Shown: positions 1 through 8,487, numbered from the stretch's first letter. The stretch: 64,000 bases of DNA from Bacteroidota bacterium (GCA_023393915.1 JAEXBS010000054.1:1-64000); one strand, 5' to 3'. Numbers and translations are program-made. Notes: generated from the sequence alone by a model not told the origin.

Positions 1-535
1 TATTTGCTATAAACTCCGGTCCATTATCCATGCGTATTTTCTCGGGCTTGCCGTAGCGGTTCACCAGATGGTTCAGTATCCAGATTACCCGCGAACTTTT
101 CAAACTGTAATCTGCCTCAATGTGAAGGATTTCCCTGTTGTAATCATCAATCACATTAAAACTGCGGAACTTTCTGCCGCTGGCAAGTACGTCACTCATA
201 AAATCTATACTCCACGTGTGAGTAAATGTTTCCGGAACCTCCAGGGGCGATTTTACTCTGGCAGGGAGCCGTTTCTTTACCTTGCGCCGCAAAGGAAGTT
301 TCATTTCCTTATAAATCCTGTGTAGGCGCTTATGATTGATTTTTTTGCCACGATTGCGCAGCCGGTAATAGTACTTCCAGAAACCTTCTCTCGGATGGCT
401 CTGTGTAAGTTGTTCAAGCTCCATCATCACCGTAGAATCATCTTTCAGTGAGCGGTAATGAAAACTGCTTCTGCTTAATTTAAGTACACGTAAAACCTTG
501 CCGGAATCCTTCGGACGGAGCTCATGGATCTCCAT
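1..535 (-). CDS. IS3-family transposase OrfB (partial, DDE integrase domain)
   Basis: The frame read leftward from the ATG at 535 starts MEIHELRPKDSGKVLRVL and runs open to the window edge. It has the HTH_21 segment, then the rve integrase core with WSIDFMSD (first catalytic Asp) and RMDNGPEF (second Asp). The third acidic residue is outside the window. The same frame is open back into the end of orfA, where GAAAAAAAG gives an A7 slippery run. A fused OrfAB made by -1 frameshifting is therefore likely, as is usual for IS3 elements. Confidence 0.85.
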   Translation of the reverse strand, partial: MEIHELRPKDSGKVLRVLKLSRSSFHYRSLKDDSTVMMELEQLTQSHPREGFWKYYYRLRNRGKKINHKRLHRIYKEMKLPLRRKVKKRLPARVKSPLEVPETFTHTWSIDFMSDVLASGRKFRSFNVIDDYNREILHIEADYSLKSSRVIWILNHLVNRYGKPEKIRMDNGPEFIAN

Positions 536-561
536 GACAATCTCCCGTTTCCGACAAGGCT

Positions 562-828
562 TTAGAGCTTTTTTTCGATAATGTATTTTGCAACGTCAAG
601 TTCCATCGCGAGGTTTGCGTACATCCGCTTGAGCCGGGCATTTTCTTCTTCCAGCTCTTTCACCCGTTTGAGTTCACTGGCTTCCATGCCATTGTACTTC
701 TGGCGCCACTTATATAAAGTTGCTGTGCTGATGCCATTTTCCCTTGCCAATTCCTCGGCACTGCGGCCGCCGGCAAACTCCTTTAAAACACCTCCAATCT
801 TTGCAGGACTGAATGTGCTCTTTTTCAT
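562..828 (-). CDS. IS3-family transposase OrfA
   Basis: This 88-residue protein is the usual size for OrfA. Residues 1-50 form a helix-turn-helix (ELARENGISTATLYKWRQ), followed by a leucine-rich coiled coil (LKRVKELEEENARLKRM) used for multimerisation. It binds the IS ends and works with OrfB in transposition. The stop follows directly after an A7 run in the coding strand, the expected frameshift site into orfB. Confidence 0.9.
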   Translation of the reverse strand: MKKSTFSPAKIGGVLKEFAGGRSAEELARENGISTATLYKWRQKYNGMEASELKRVKELEEENARLKRMYANLAMELDVAKYIIEKKL

Positions 829-984
829 TGTCTTAATTACGATTTAAAGTTAATTATTTTATACTTTTAAACCGTACTGTTTTCGGGGGAGCTTACAACA
901 ACACAAGCACACCAAATATAGTAATAAAGTCAATCAAAGTAAAATCAAAATTAACATAACTAACTGACTATCAAATAAAGTAAA

Positions 985-1030
985 ACAAAGTAAACTAGAA
1001 TAAAACGAATCTACTTCCCGATGCAGAATG
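985..1030. other. candidate attL: mnmE 3'-end-like sequence at left end of genomic island
   Basis: Read on the minus strand the site encodes FCIGK and a stop, identical in protein to the last residues of mnmE at 17328. The core CCGATGCA is shared with the mnmE stop region. The flank CAAAGTAAACTAGAATAA (986-1003) matches CAAAGGAAACTAAAATTA (17313-17330) at 15 of 18 positions. The two sites bracket about 16.3 kb that ends in a tyrosine integrase, as expected for direct attachment repeats. The mnmE-like codons differ at third positions, so the copy may come from a related host or an older element. Confidence 0.65.
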
Positions 1031-1094
1031 TTATAAAGTCTTTGTCAATGCTTATTCCGAATGATTGTATAGTACAAATGTAGTACGTTAAGCG

Positions 1095-1205
1095 TTAATT
1101 ATTAGAAGATTTATTAAATGCTAATTGCTGCATGATCTCACGAAGTGCCTGTTTGTAATCTTCAGCGGTTTTATGCTGATATTCTCCAATCCAGTCTTTA
1201 ATCAT
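1095..1205 (-). pseudogene. abiEii: truncated AbiEii-like toxin gene
   Basis: The reading frame starts at an ATG that overlaps the abiEi stop (ATGA), the normal abiE arrangement. It encodes MIKDWIGEYQHKTAEDYKQA followed by LREIMQQLAF, which resembles the N-terminus of AbiEii nucleotidyltransferase toxins. It stops after 36 codons, whereas family members have about 250-300 residues, so the nucleotidyltransferase core is gone. The loss lies about 65 bp from the island's left end, so the deletion probably came with a boundary rearrangement. No toxin activity is expected. Confidence 0.7.
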
Positions 1206-1831
1206 AAGTTTTCAATGGCTTTAATTATGTAGTTTATGGATTCCTTTTTGGGTGCCGATTCACTCCAGATTTTCATTTCCGAAAGATCTAAGGATTTCAA
1301 CTGCTCAAACTCAATACGCAGATTTTCCATCAGATATTCTTTCGCCGATTTTTCACTGCGTAATAAAATTCCGGAGGTTGTAATTACTTTATCCATTAAC
1401 GCCTTTTCAGGTGTTGCCATTAGTGCAAACTGATTTTCCCGCAGCTCGACTCTTTTGATTCCAAACGAATAATAAGGTGACGGTAATTTAATGTAGTCAA
1501 AATCTCCTAAATCATTCGTGAATTTTCGAGGTGTTTTAACCGTTATAGAAACTGTAGAATAAACTCTTTCCGGAATTAAACCATAAAAAGACAATGCTGA
1601 TTCTGCCGAAACATAACTTGGCGCATACAAAACATTCGCAATACTGAACTTTTCAGGCAATGCATCGCTGTTCCAAACATACAAAGCTTTCTTCAAAGGA
1701 ATTAGTTTCTGTTCACGAATTAGAGAATGAATCTTATCATTAGGTCTTTTATAATCCTTGAAAAGGCTCACCAACACCTGATGCGGAATCGGATGCGCGG
1801 ATAAATTTTGTATGTGAGTACTGAACTCCAC
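1202..1831 (-). CDS. abiEi: AbiEi-family antitoxin (type IV toxin-antitoxin)
   Basis: AbiEi proteins are cytosolic antitoxins with an N-terminal winged helix-turn-helix that represses the abiE promoter and a C-terminal part that neutralises the nucleotidyltransferase AbiEii. This 209-residue protein shows the family block SAESALSFYGLIPERVYSTV near residues 76-95, then a VKTPRKF segment and the EKALMDK stretch, which fit the AbiEi core. The partner toxin downstream survives only as a 36-codon stub, so this is an orphan antitoxin. A perfect 12-bp-arm palindrome just upstream (about 1851-1883) is a good candidate for its operator. The assignment rests on motif resemblance. Confidence 0.75.
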   Translation of the reverse strand: MEFSTHIQNLSAHPIPHQVLVSLFKDYKRPNDKIHSLIREQKLIPLKKALYVWNSDALPEKFSIANVLYAPSYVSAESALSFYGLIPERVYSTVSITVKTPRKFTNDLGDFDYIKLPSPYYSFGIKRVELRENQFALMATPEKALMDKVITTSGILLRSEKSAKEYLMENLRIEFEQLKSLDLSEMKIWSESAPKKESINYIIKAIENL

Positions 1832-1838
1832 AATACAA

Positions 1839-1893
1839 ATGTAAAAAAAATAATAGATAATCGGAATTTTTTCGATTATCTATTGAAAATTTT
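1839..1893. repeat. 55-bp palindromic repeat, copy 1 (probable abiEi operator/promoter)
   Basis: It contains AATAGATAATCG, nine bases, then CGATTATCTATT: perfect 12-bp arms. On the minus strand it is followed by TACATTTG, which fits the Bacteroidota -7 motif TAnnTTTG, placed just upstream of abiEi. A diverged second copy lies at 3658-3712. The palindrome next to a promoter suggests a repressor site, possibly for AbiEi itself. Confidence 0.6.
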
Positions 1894-2041
1894 ACAGAAT
1901 GAGAAATTGCGTTAAATGGAAGTTAACACATATTTAAAACATTGAATATCTAAATTGCAAGAATACAGAACATTAAGAATTCTCTATAAAGATTCGGCGA
2001 CCATATCTATGTCATTCAAAAGGAAACAAGTTCATGGTGAT

Positions 2042-2983
2042 TTAATTAAACAAATCAATCCTTTGTCTGATCAAATCCTTATATTTAATTTGATTAGCCT
2101 CAGATAAAAAAGATTGGTCAATTAGTAATAATATCTTCTTTTCGGCTTTTACAAACCTTTGGAATACATTTTCAATCTGTTTTTCTGATAATCCGAATTT
2201 TACTCCGAAATTGATAAAATCAGACTTTGTCAGGCGACTTTTTTTACCACCAATCGTTAAAGCAGTTTCTTCTTTGTCTTCCGGCAGATGTAGCTGAACA
2301 TTCAACAAATCGTAAGCAGAAGCAAATCCCCAATTTTCACCCTTTAAGATCATTGAAAAATTCTTCAGATGCATATCATTATTTCCTGTTATATAACTGA
2401 ATACAATGACTTCATAAAGCCTTAACACATCAAGTAATGTATTAGATGAATGCTCAATAACTGCTTTGCCGACCTTTTCTACAGAACCTCTGTATTTATC
2501 AAACGCTTCCGTAATTTGAAACATATCCAGCATATGAATTTTTTCTCCTTTTGCTGTTCTGTCTATTCTTTTTGTAATGTAAGAAAGTTCACCAGATTTT
2601 AACCGTATTAATGAAGATACTACCGTTTGTATTCCTAACAATTCTGCTAATTTCATAGTCAGATGTTCGTTCTCAGGCATTTGAGGGAAAGTTGTATTCT
2701 GAGGTTTCAAAATATATTGACCTCCCAAAGCTTCCAGAACGGTTAATCTTCCTTTTGTTCCATCTGCCAATGTTTCTTTTATAAAACCTAAAGATAATTT
2801 TGGTTGAACACCAGGAACAGAAATGGAAGTTTCGATAATTTCCCTTGCTAAGACTTCCATATCCTCTAAAGTATAATTGAGCAACGGAGCTGTTGCAGTG
2901 CCAAAGATTCTTTTACTGCACTTAGCATGAAAATCAATCTCGTCGTCTTTCAGCGCTTGATAGCAAAACAGACATTTATTCAT
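2042..2983 (-). CDS. hipT: HipT-like serine/threonine kinase toxin (HipA C-terminal type)
   Basis: This is the kinase subunit of a HipBST-like system; family members phosphorylate translation components such as tRNA synthetases and halt growth. From the ATG at 2983 the protein has 313 residues. An N-terminal CxxC...C zinc-binding-like segment (CLFCYQ; HAKC) precedes the HipA_C fold: SISVPGVQPK at 53-62 (an SIS pair like the autophosphorylated serines of HipT), Lys93, the catalytic GNNDMHLKN with D203 and N208, and D225 in AYDLL. The longer frame starting at 3010 overlaps the previous gene more; the ATG at 2983 overlaps the hipS stop by 8 bp (ATGAATAA), which favours coupling. It is last in the hipB-hipS-hipT operon. 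Confidence 0.8.
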   Translation of the reverse strand: MNKCLFCYQALKDDEIDFHAKCSKRIFGTATAPLLNYTLEDMEVLAREIIETSISVPGVQPKLSLGFIKETLADGTKGRLTVLEALGGQYILKPQNTTFPQMPENEHLTMKLAELLGIQTVVSSLIRLKSGELSYITKRIDRTAKGEKIHMLDMFQITEAFDKYRGSVEKVGKAVIEHSSNTLLDVLRLYEVIVFSYITGNNDMHLKNFSMILKGENWGFASAYDLLNVQLHLPEDKEETALTIGGKKSRLTKSDFINFGVKFGLSEKQIENVFQRFVKAEKKILLLIDQSFLSEANQIKYKDLIRQRIDLFN

Positions 2984-3311
2984 GTTCAAATAATTCAATG
3001 GGTTCAACACTCACCGATCCTATACAATTTTTACAACAGGCCAGCAATAATCCCATACGGTCATTCTTATTAATCTTCCAGCTATCTGAAGCGATATCTA
3101 AAAGCCATCCTTCCGGAATTAAGCCTTCAAAAAAAGGAAACAAGCGTTTCTCCCGATACACTTTATCGGAAACAGGCATCGAAAATGTAATCAACTGATT
3201 AGGATATTTTTGAATATAATCAGCATCGTAAGAAAATGTATATTCACCGTCGTCAGTTTCAGTAACAACGCCTGCAAAAATAGAATTGTAAAATACCTTT
3301 CCTTGTCTCAT
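2976..3311 (-). CDS. hipS: HipS-like protein (HipA N-terminal domain as separate subunit)
   Basis: This 111-residue protein matches the HipA N-terminal subdomain 1: FAGVVTE near residue 13, the FSMPVSDKVY block and FFEGLIPEGWLL near residue 60. In two-gene hipBA systems this domain is fused to the kinase; in HipBST it is a separate small protein that acts as the antitoxin. Here it lies between hipB and the kinase gene with ATGA-type overlaps at both ends. The function is inferred from gene order and domain split. Confidence 0.78.
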   Translation of the reverse strand: MRQGKVFYNSIFAGVVTETDDGEYTFSYDADYIQKYPNQLITFSMPVSDKVYREKRLFPFFEGLIPEGWLLDIASDSWKINKNDRMGLLLACCKNCIGSVSVEPIELFEHE

Positions 3312-3520
3312 TCTTCTATTTCTTTAGTGTTCATAGGGATTAACTTGCTTCCAAACATCAAAAGCACCTGATTTACTTTTGCCATACTCAAATTTTCTTT
3401 TCCCTGTTCTATTTTTCGAACAACAGTAAGTGCCACGCCTGCGCGTTCCGCAAATTCTTCCTGTGTCAATTGAGCTTCTTTACGCTTTTGCTTTACAAAA
3501 TTTGAAAGATTAGGATACAT
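3308..3520 (-). CDS. hipB: HipB-like XRE-family DNA-binding protein
   Basis: This is a 70-residue helix-turn-helix protein of XRE type: LTQEEFAERAGVALTVVRKIEQG covers both helices, and the C-terminus is a short strand (KLIPMNT). It should bind DNA and autoregulate the operon. The ATG at 3520 is chosen over a TTG at 3538 because the upstream codons add nothing recognisable and because TATATGC motifs, probable operator half-sites, lie immediately upstream. Its stop overlaps the hipS start by 4 bp. Confidence 0.8.
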   Translation of the reverse strand: MYPNLSNFVKQKRKEAQLTQEEFAERAGVALTVVRKIEQGKENLSMAKVNQVLLMFGSKLIPMNTKEIEE

Positions 3521-3623
3521 AACTATATGCTTTTGCAATGATTACACAGCAAATATATAAAATTATATGCAAATGAATACAATTTTTAATATTTAATCAC
3601 AATTATATTAAAGTGCATATAAT
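3521..3623. promoter_or_regulatory. hipB upstream region with operator-like inverted repeats
   Basis: ATTATATGCA at 3562-3571 and its exact complement TGCATATAAT at 3614-3623 form 10-bp inverted repeats 42 bp apart. A third half-site, CTATATGC, sits at 3523-3530 directly before the hipB start. HipB proteins bind spaced operators of this kind, so these are candidate autoregulatory sites. Binding is inferred. Confidence 0.5.
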
Positions 3624-3657
3624 CAGAATAACAAAAAAAATAGAAAATTATTGAATA

Positions 3658-3712
3658 ATGTAAAATAAATAATACATAATCGGAAAATTTTCGATTATAT
3701 GTTGGAATTTTT
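3658..3712. repeat. 55-bp palindromic repeat, copy 2
   Basis: The sequence aligns over its whole length with 1839-1893 with only scattered differences, and keeps a central palindrome (ATAATCG, spacer, CGATTAT). It lies between the hsdR stop and the hip promoter. The TACATTTG motif of copy 1 is TACATTAT here, so this copy has probably lost promoter function. It may serve as a terminator or be a duplication relic. Confidence 0.55.
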
Positions 3713-3761
3713 CAAAACACTAATATATCACATCTTTAAAAAGTGTTGCAGTACTAATTGT

Positions 3762-6700
3762 TTATTCCCTATATCTCCTAAAATTCTCCGCTTGCTCAAA
3801 AATCTCTTTATACACTTCATCTCTCGTTACCGGTGGATATTTGTGTTCGGCGAGTTTCAGGATCAGATCTACTTTCAGTTCGGCTTTGATATCCTCGCGT
3901 TCACTCCAGTCGGTGTATTTGGCTTTGTCGTCCACGATGATTTTGATGTCTTTTGCTAAAGCGATTAAGCTTTCTTCGGAATACTCGAATTTGTATTTGT
4001 CGCGGATGTCTTTCAGAATGTCGTAGAAGGATTTCTCTTCAAAGTCGATTCCCATTTTCTCGAAAGAATACTTTTCTTCTTTCAAATCACGAAGTAAATC
4101 TGCCATTTGTCCTGCCAAATCATCCAAAACATCATTCGCCAAAACCATATCTTCACTTCGTTCATTGTATTTATCTACAATATTCTGTAGGCGTTTGCTG
4201 AAATCTACTCCCTTAATCTTGTTGACTTTCTTAAAATCATCAATCGCCATTTTCAAAAGCCGCTGCAGAATTTTGATTTTGGTATTGGGAAGTTTAATGC
4301 GGTTGATTCGCTCTAAATATTCTTCCCCGAAAATATCAATCTTCTCGCCTGCATTTTCATCCATTTTAAAGACTTCTTCCACACCGTCGCTTTGTATGGC
4401 TTCTTCCACCATTTTCGCAACTCTGGCGTTCATTTGTGCAATATCGGGAGCTTCTTTTTTGGTCAGTTTAAAAATTATGGAACGGATTGCCGTGAAATAA
4501 TGAATCTCATCCACTTCTTCCCTACGGAACGCATCAGATGAACAGCTTATATTATAAGCCTCCTTCATTTTCTTCACGATACGCATAAAGCGTTTTTCCA
4601 AATCTTCGGTCGTCTGCACAAATTCTGCAGCGAGATTCAGGTTTTCCAACTTCTGAACCGGACTTCCTTCAAAGTAAGGTTTTGAATTAAAATGATGGAA
4701 CAGTTTTCTCAACAAATCTAACTGGTCTTTTACAATCGTAATGGCTTTGTCGATATCCTCAAACTCATTCTGATCAGCATTGTTGAATTTAGCCAACGCA
4801 AAATTCATATTGTTTTTGATGCCGATATAATCAATCACCAAACCTTTATCTTTTCCTTTGAACTTCCGATTGACACGGGAAATCGTCTGAATGAGGGAAT
4901 GTTCCTGAATCGGTTTATCAATATAGATGCTGTCTAAGAACGGTACATCAAATCCTGTCAACCACATATCGACGACAATCGCAATTTTGAAATTGGATTT
5001 CTCCTGCTTAAACTGTCGGTCGAGCTCCTTGCGGTCATCTTTAGTACCCAAAAGTTTGTAAAGGTCTTCATCATCGTCTTTATCCCGCGTCATCACCATA
5101 TTGATTTTCGCAATCGGTTTCAGTTTTTCCTTTTCTTTCTCGGTCAGTTCTGCCCCGTCTTCATGCGGTTTTATTTCTCCCCATTCCGGACGGAGTTCCA
5201 AAAGTTTCTTGTAAAATTGATACGCAATTTCACGGCTCGAAGAAACAAACATCGCCTTTCCACAAACGGTTGCTCCTTCTTTTACCCGACCTTCATAATG
5301 ATTTACAAAGTCTTTTGCCACAGCTCTCAATCGGTCATCATCTCCCAAAACAGCATTTAGTCCGGTGGTGGCTTTTTTACTTTCTTCCACTTGGTATTCA
5401 CTGGAACCTTCGGAAACGCACATATTATAGTAATCCTCAATCTCTTTCAGTTTCTGCGATTCCAAAATTACTTTTGCGGCTCTGCCTTCATAAACAATGC
5501 GCACCGTAATTTCGTCCTGCACCGATTCGTTCATCGTGTAAGCATCAACCACTTCACCAAAAACTTCCATCGTTTTATCAATTGGTGTTCCGGTAAAACC
5601 AACATAAGTGGCGTTCGGTAACGACTGGTGAAGATAATACGCAAAACCATATCCGGTGCGCACTTCTTCATCTGTAATCTTCAGTTTTTTATCGAGGTTG
5701 ATTTGCGAACGGTGCGCTTCATCCGAAATACAGACAATATTGGTACGCTCCGAAAGCAGTTCGGTATCTTCGGTGAATTTGTGAATGGTGGTAAGAAAAA
5801 CGCCTCCACTTTCCCTGCCTTTCAGTTGGTTTCTTAGATCTTCCCGTGAACTGACACTTACAATATGATTGTCGCCAATAAAAGTTTTGGCATTGGTAAA
5901 CGTCTCTGAAAGCTGGTCGTCCAAATCGGTGCGGTCGGTAATCAGGATGATGGTTGGACTTGCCATTTCAGTACTGCGCATTAAAAGCCGCGAAAGATAA
6001 AGCATCGTATAACTTTTGCCACAACCTGTCGCTCCGAAATAGGTTCCGCCTTTTCCGTCACCTTCAGGTTTTCGGTGGTTCAGGATGTTGTGATACAGTT
6101 TTCGCGAAGCGTAATACTGCGGATACCGGCAAACGATCTTCTCCTGTTTCTTACTCGTATCCGGGAAATAAAGAAAATTCTGAATCACATCCCGAAGTCG
6201 GTTTTTGTTGAACAGTCCTTTCACCATTGTATAAAGCGAAGCAATGCCGTCTTTCTCGATGCGATCGTGACTTTCGGCTCTGCGCCAACCGTAGAAAAAT
6301 TCATAAGGCGAAAACATAGAGCCCGCCTTGTTGTTCACGCCATCGCTGAGCACCAGGAACGCATTGTATTTCAGCAGTTCGGGAATATCGCGTTTGTAGC
6401 GAACCGTGAGTTGTTTGTAGGCATCGTAAATCGTGGTATTTTCCTGAATCGCCGTTTTGAACTCGAAAATCACCAAAGGAAGTCCGTTGATGTACAGAAT
6501 TCCGTCGGGAATTCTTTTCTCGCTGCCTTTTATTTCTAATTGATTGACAAAGCGGTAGATGTTATCATCTTTTTCTGAGTAATCAATCAGCTGAATAAAC
6601 AAATCTTTTTTGGAAGCGTCTTCTCTTTTCTGGGTAAAACCGTCTGAAATTAAACGGATGATATCCCGGTTGCTTTCATACAGTGCCGAAGCCGAAAAAT

Positions 6701-6899
6701 ATTCCAGTTTCAGAATAATCTGTTGGATTTCGTTGGGCGTGATATCGTGGTATTGGCTGTACAGAAAGTTTTTCAGGTCGTCTTTCAGCAGCACTTCTTC
6801 CAGTGTTTTATGAATCTGCAACCCCGAAGTATGCGGAATGCCCTGCTCCTCCAAAAGAGCAATCACGCTTTGTTCTAACTGGGCTTCAGTGAATTTCAT
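3762..6899 (-). CDS. hsdR: type I restriction endonuclease subunit R (HsdR)
   Basis: HsdR is the DNA-translocating and cleaving subunit of type I restriction enzymes and acts in complex with HsdM2S. The protein has 1045 residues, a normal size. The nuclease domain shows PDGILYI...FEFK with D132, E146 and K148 (PD-ExK). The SF2 helicase has Walker A GATGCGKS at 289-296 and the DEAH box SDEAHRS at about 392-398, with later helicase motifs FTGTPID and QTISRVNRKFKG. The C-terminus is a helical HsdM-binding region. It is the last gene of the hsd operon, 3.1 kb downstream of hsdS because other genes have been inserted between them. A second, decayed copy of its first 18 codons lies at 8618. It looks intact. 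Confidence 0.96.
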   Translation of the reverse strand: MKFTEAQLEQSVIALLEEQGIPHTSGLQIHKTLEEVLLKDDLKNFLYSQYHDITPNEIQQIILKLEYFSASALYESNRDIIRLISDGFTQKREDASKKDLFIQLIDYSEKDDNIYRFVNQLEIKGSEKRIPDGILYINGLPLVIFEFKTAIQENTTIYDAYKQLTVRYKRDIPELLKYNAFLVLSDGVNNKAGSMFSPYEFFYGWRRAESHDRIEKDGIASLYTMVKGLFNKNRLRDVIQNFLYFPDTSKKQEKIVCRYPQYYASRKLYHNILNHRKPEGDGKGGTYFGATGCGKSYTMLYLSRLLMRSTEMASPTIILITDRTDLDDQLSETFTNAKTFIGDNHIVSVSSREDLRNQLKGRESGGVFLTTIHKFTEDTELLSERTNIVCISDEAHRSQINLDKKLKITDEEVRTGYGFAYYLHQSLPNATYVGFTGTPIDKTMEVFGEVVDAYTMNESVQDEITVRIVYEGRAAKVILESQKLKEIEDYYNMCVSEGSSEYQVEESKKATTGLNAVLGDDDRLRAVAKDFVNHYEGRVKEGATVCGKAMFVSSSREIAYQFYKKLLELRPEWGEIKPHEDGAELTEKEKEKLKPIAKINMVMTRDKDDDEDLYKLLGTKDDRKELDRQFKQEKSNFKIAIVVDMWLTGFDVPFLDSIYIDKPIQEHSLIQTISRVNRKFKGKDKGLVIDYIGIKNNMNFALAKFNNADQNEFEDIDKAITIVKDQLDLLRKLFHHFNSKPYFEGSPVQKLENLNLAAEFVQTTEDLEKRFMRIVKKMKEAYNISCSSDAFRREEVDEIHYFTAIRSIIFKLTKKEAPDIAQMNARVAKMVEEAIQSDGVEEVFKMDENAGEKIDIFGEEYLERINRIKLPNTKIKILQRLLKMAIDDFKKVNKIKGVDFSKRLQNIVDKYNERSEDMVLANDVLDDLAGQMADLLRDLKEEKYSFEKMGIDFEEKSFYDILKDIRDKYKFEYSEESLIALAKDIKIIVDDKAKYTDWSEREDIKAELKVDLILKLAEHKYPPVTRDEVYKEIFEQAENFRRYRE

Positions 6900-6904
6900 A
6901 CAAA

Positions 6905-7516
6905 TTAATATTTTGAATTTATATCATCGTAAATCATCGCATATACCTCTTTAACCAACACAAAAATCGTGAGCAAGTAATTAAATAATAAAATGCTAGA
7001 AATGATCTGAATTGTGTTTAAGAGCAGGTTTTTTGAAGAAGTATTACCATCGTAAAAAAAAAGTAATTGTTCATGAATTAGCTGGAATAAAGATGATTCA
7101 TCTGCGAATTTCGCTTTGAAGACTAACATGTATATAAGTAATAACACAATGGATTTTAAGGCTATTGCAATGGAAAACAATATTAACGTTGATACTTGTC
7201 TTGTGAAATTCTTATATCTTTCTAAATAATTAATCACTTCTTCATCTAATTTTCCTCTATTAGTTTTTCTTCTTGCCGAATAATTCTGGAGAAGAATAAA
7301 AATTACTGAAAACAATAAACCTGAAAAAATACTAATTGAGCTTATAATACTTGAAATGATATCATTATCAAACCTAATATTAAATTTAATACAAGTAACT
7401 GCTAATAATAGTGGAATTAGTAAATGAATAATTAAAGAAACAAATTTGCTTTTTCCGATTCTTATATCGGAAAACCCATCAGTCAACAATTCCAACAAAT
7501 TAAATTTCGAAAACAT
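6905..7516 (-). CDS. four-helix membrane protein of unknown function (cassette gene 2)
   Basis: This 203-residue protein has no family I recognise. Four hydrophobic segments are visible at about 26-47, 54-79, 106-133 and 165-190, with a basic loop (YSARRKTNRGKLDEE) between the second and third. It overlaps the preceding gene at base 7516, so the two are probably translated together. It ends only 5 bp before hsdR. Together with its partner it occupies an insertion bounded by a duplicated hsdR start. The layout, a small four-TM protein with a soluble partner inside a restriction operon, recalls membrane-linked phage defence pairs such as Kiwa, but no sequence match to KwaA can be seen. Confidence 0.75.
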   Translation of the reverse strand: MFSKFNLLELLTDGFSDIRIGKSKFVSLIIHLLIPLLLAVTCIKFNIRFDNDIISSIISSISIFSGLLFSVIFILLQNYSARRKTNRGKLDEEVINYLERYKNFTRQVSTLILFSIAIALKSIVLLLIYMLVFKAKFADESSLFQLIHEQLLFFYDGNTSSKNLLLNTIQIISSILLFNYLLTIFVLVKEVYAMIYDDINSKY

Positions 7517-8487
7517 TAGTTGTAACCTATTTCTTTTTTAATCTGATCTAATATTCCGTCAGTAAATTTTATGATTTTCTTAAAATCAAAATGATGTGTT
7601 TCGGGCATTTTTACTTCATCAGGCAAAAAAATTGTTGGTGCTATATCAAATGTATTCCTTATTCCGACATTTGCTCTGTGACCATTTTCATCTTTATAAT
7701 ATGCTTTAATTTCATATCCATTCTGTTCTGAAATATCCAAATCTTCAAGATTTGCACCAATCAGTTTTTGTTTTTTATTACCTTTTAAAGCTTTCCAAAA
7801 TTCTTTTACTTCGCTTTGGAAACCACTTACTTTAACCTCAACTTTTAGATTTGGAAAGTCAGCAAAAATTGGATTGAGTAGTTTTCTTTTGCCCCTTGTT
7901 ATTTTATCGTTAATAATCTTCATTTCATATACATGGCTCTTCTTCAAATATTCTTTCTTAATAACTTCAGGAGTAAATGAGCTTATAAATAAAGTAAAAC
8001 CATATTCAGCGAAAAATCTCTTTAAAGTTATTTTGATTAGATCTGCAACAGTATAATCAGAATAATTTTGAATCATTAAAATTCCGGAACAATGATCAAT
8101 TGGAGTCCAAAGTTTTATATAGAAAGGCAATGATGCAATTTGGTCAATATTAATTTTTCCAACTTCGTTATCTGCGTCATTTTGATTATAAATCGTTTGA
8201 ACACTTCCAATACTACCTCCAAGAACCTCTCCATCAATAATATTATTGATACTTCTTGGTGAGAATTGGGTTTTTGCTGGAGAAGATATTCCTTTGGTTC
8301 CTTTTCCATCTGCTTTAAATTTTCCGTCAAACAGTCCTCGATAATCAGCAATGAATTTTTTGTATGCTTCTTTCTTATCTTCCCCAATACTATCGAATAA
8401 ATCACTAAAATTTAATAACTCACTGTTTTTTGAGTTTCGCTTCCTAATTGCAATTTTGAAAATCTCAAGCTTTAAATTTTGAGCCAT
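7516..8487 (-). CDS. soluble protein of unknown function (cassette gene 1)
   Basis: This 323-residue protein starts MAQNLKLEIFKIAI and has no signal peptide or membrane segment. I do not recognise its family. Visible features are a polar Ser/Gly-rich stretch near 60-90, a mixed alpha/beta middle region (SLPFYIKLWTPIDHCSGILM near 125) and a basic segment (KKSHVYEMKI...RGKRKL) near 180-210. It is the first gene of the two-gene cassette inserted between the abortive-infection gene and hsdR. Its start is 75 bp from the relic hsdR stop. A role as sensor or effector partner of the membrane protein is inferred only from coupling and context. Confidence 0.75.
   Translation of the reverse strand: MAQNLKLEIFKIAIRKRNSKNSELLNFSDLFDSIGEDKKEAYKKFIADYRGLFDGKFKADGKGTKGISSPAKTQFSPRSINNIIDGEVLGGSIGSVQTIYNQNDADNEVGKINIDQIASLPFYIKLWTPIDHCSGILMIQNYSDYTVADLIKITLKRFFAEYGFTLFISSFTPEVIKKEYLKKSHVYEMKIINDKITRGKRKLLNPIFADFPNLKVEVKVSGFQSEVKEFWKALKGNKKQKLIGANLEDLDISEQNGYEIKAYYKDENGHRANVGIRNTFDIAPTIFLPDEVKMPETHHFDFKKIIKFTDGILDQIKKEIGYN

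Larger units (their letters stand above)
1..897 (-). mobile_element. IS3-family insertion sequence, right part (left part outside window)
   Basis: The minus strand carries an orfA/orfB transposase pair of IS3 type, with orfB running off the left edge. The terminal sequence read on the minus strand, TGTAAGCTCCCCCGAAAACA, resembles the AGTTCCCCCCGAAAA end of the complete IS3 element at 14241, which supports an end near 897. The other end and any target duplication lie outside the window. Confidence 0.8.

Noticed and set aside
6905..8487. Assignment of the cassette to the Kiwa defence system (kwaA/kwaB)
   Set aside because: Sizes and the four-helix topology are similar, but the gene order is reversed and no DUF4868-like sequence can be recognised in the 323-residue protein.
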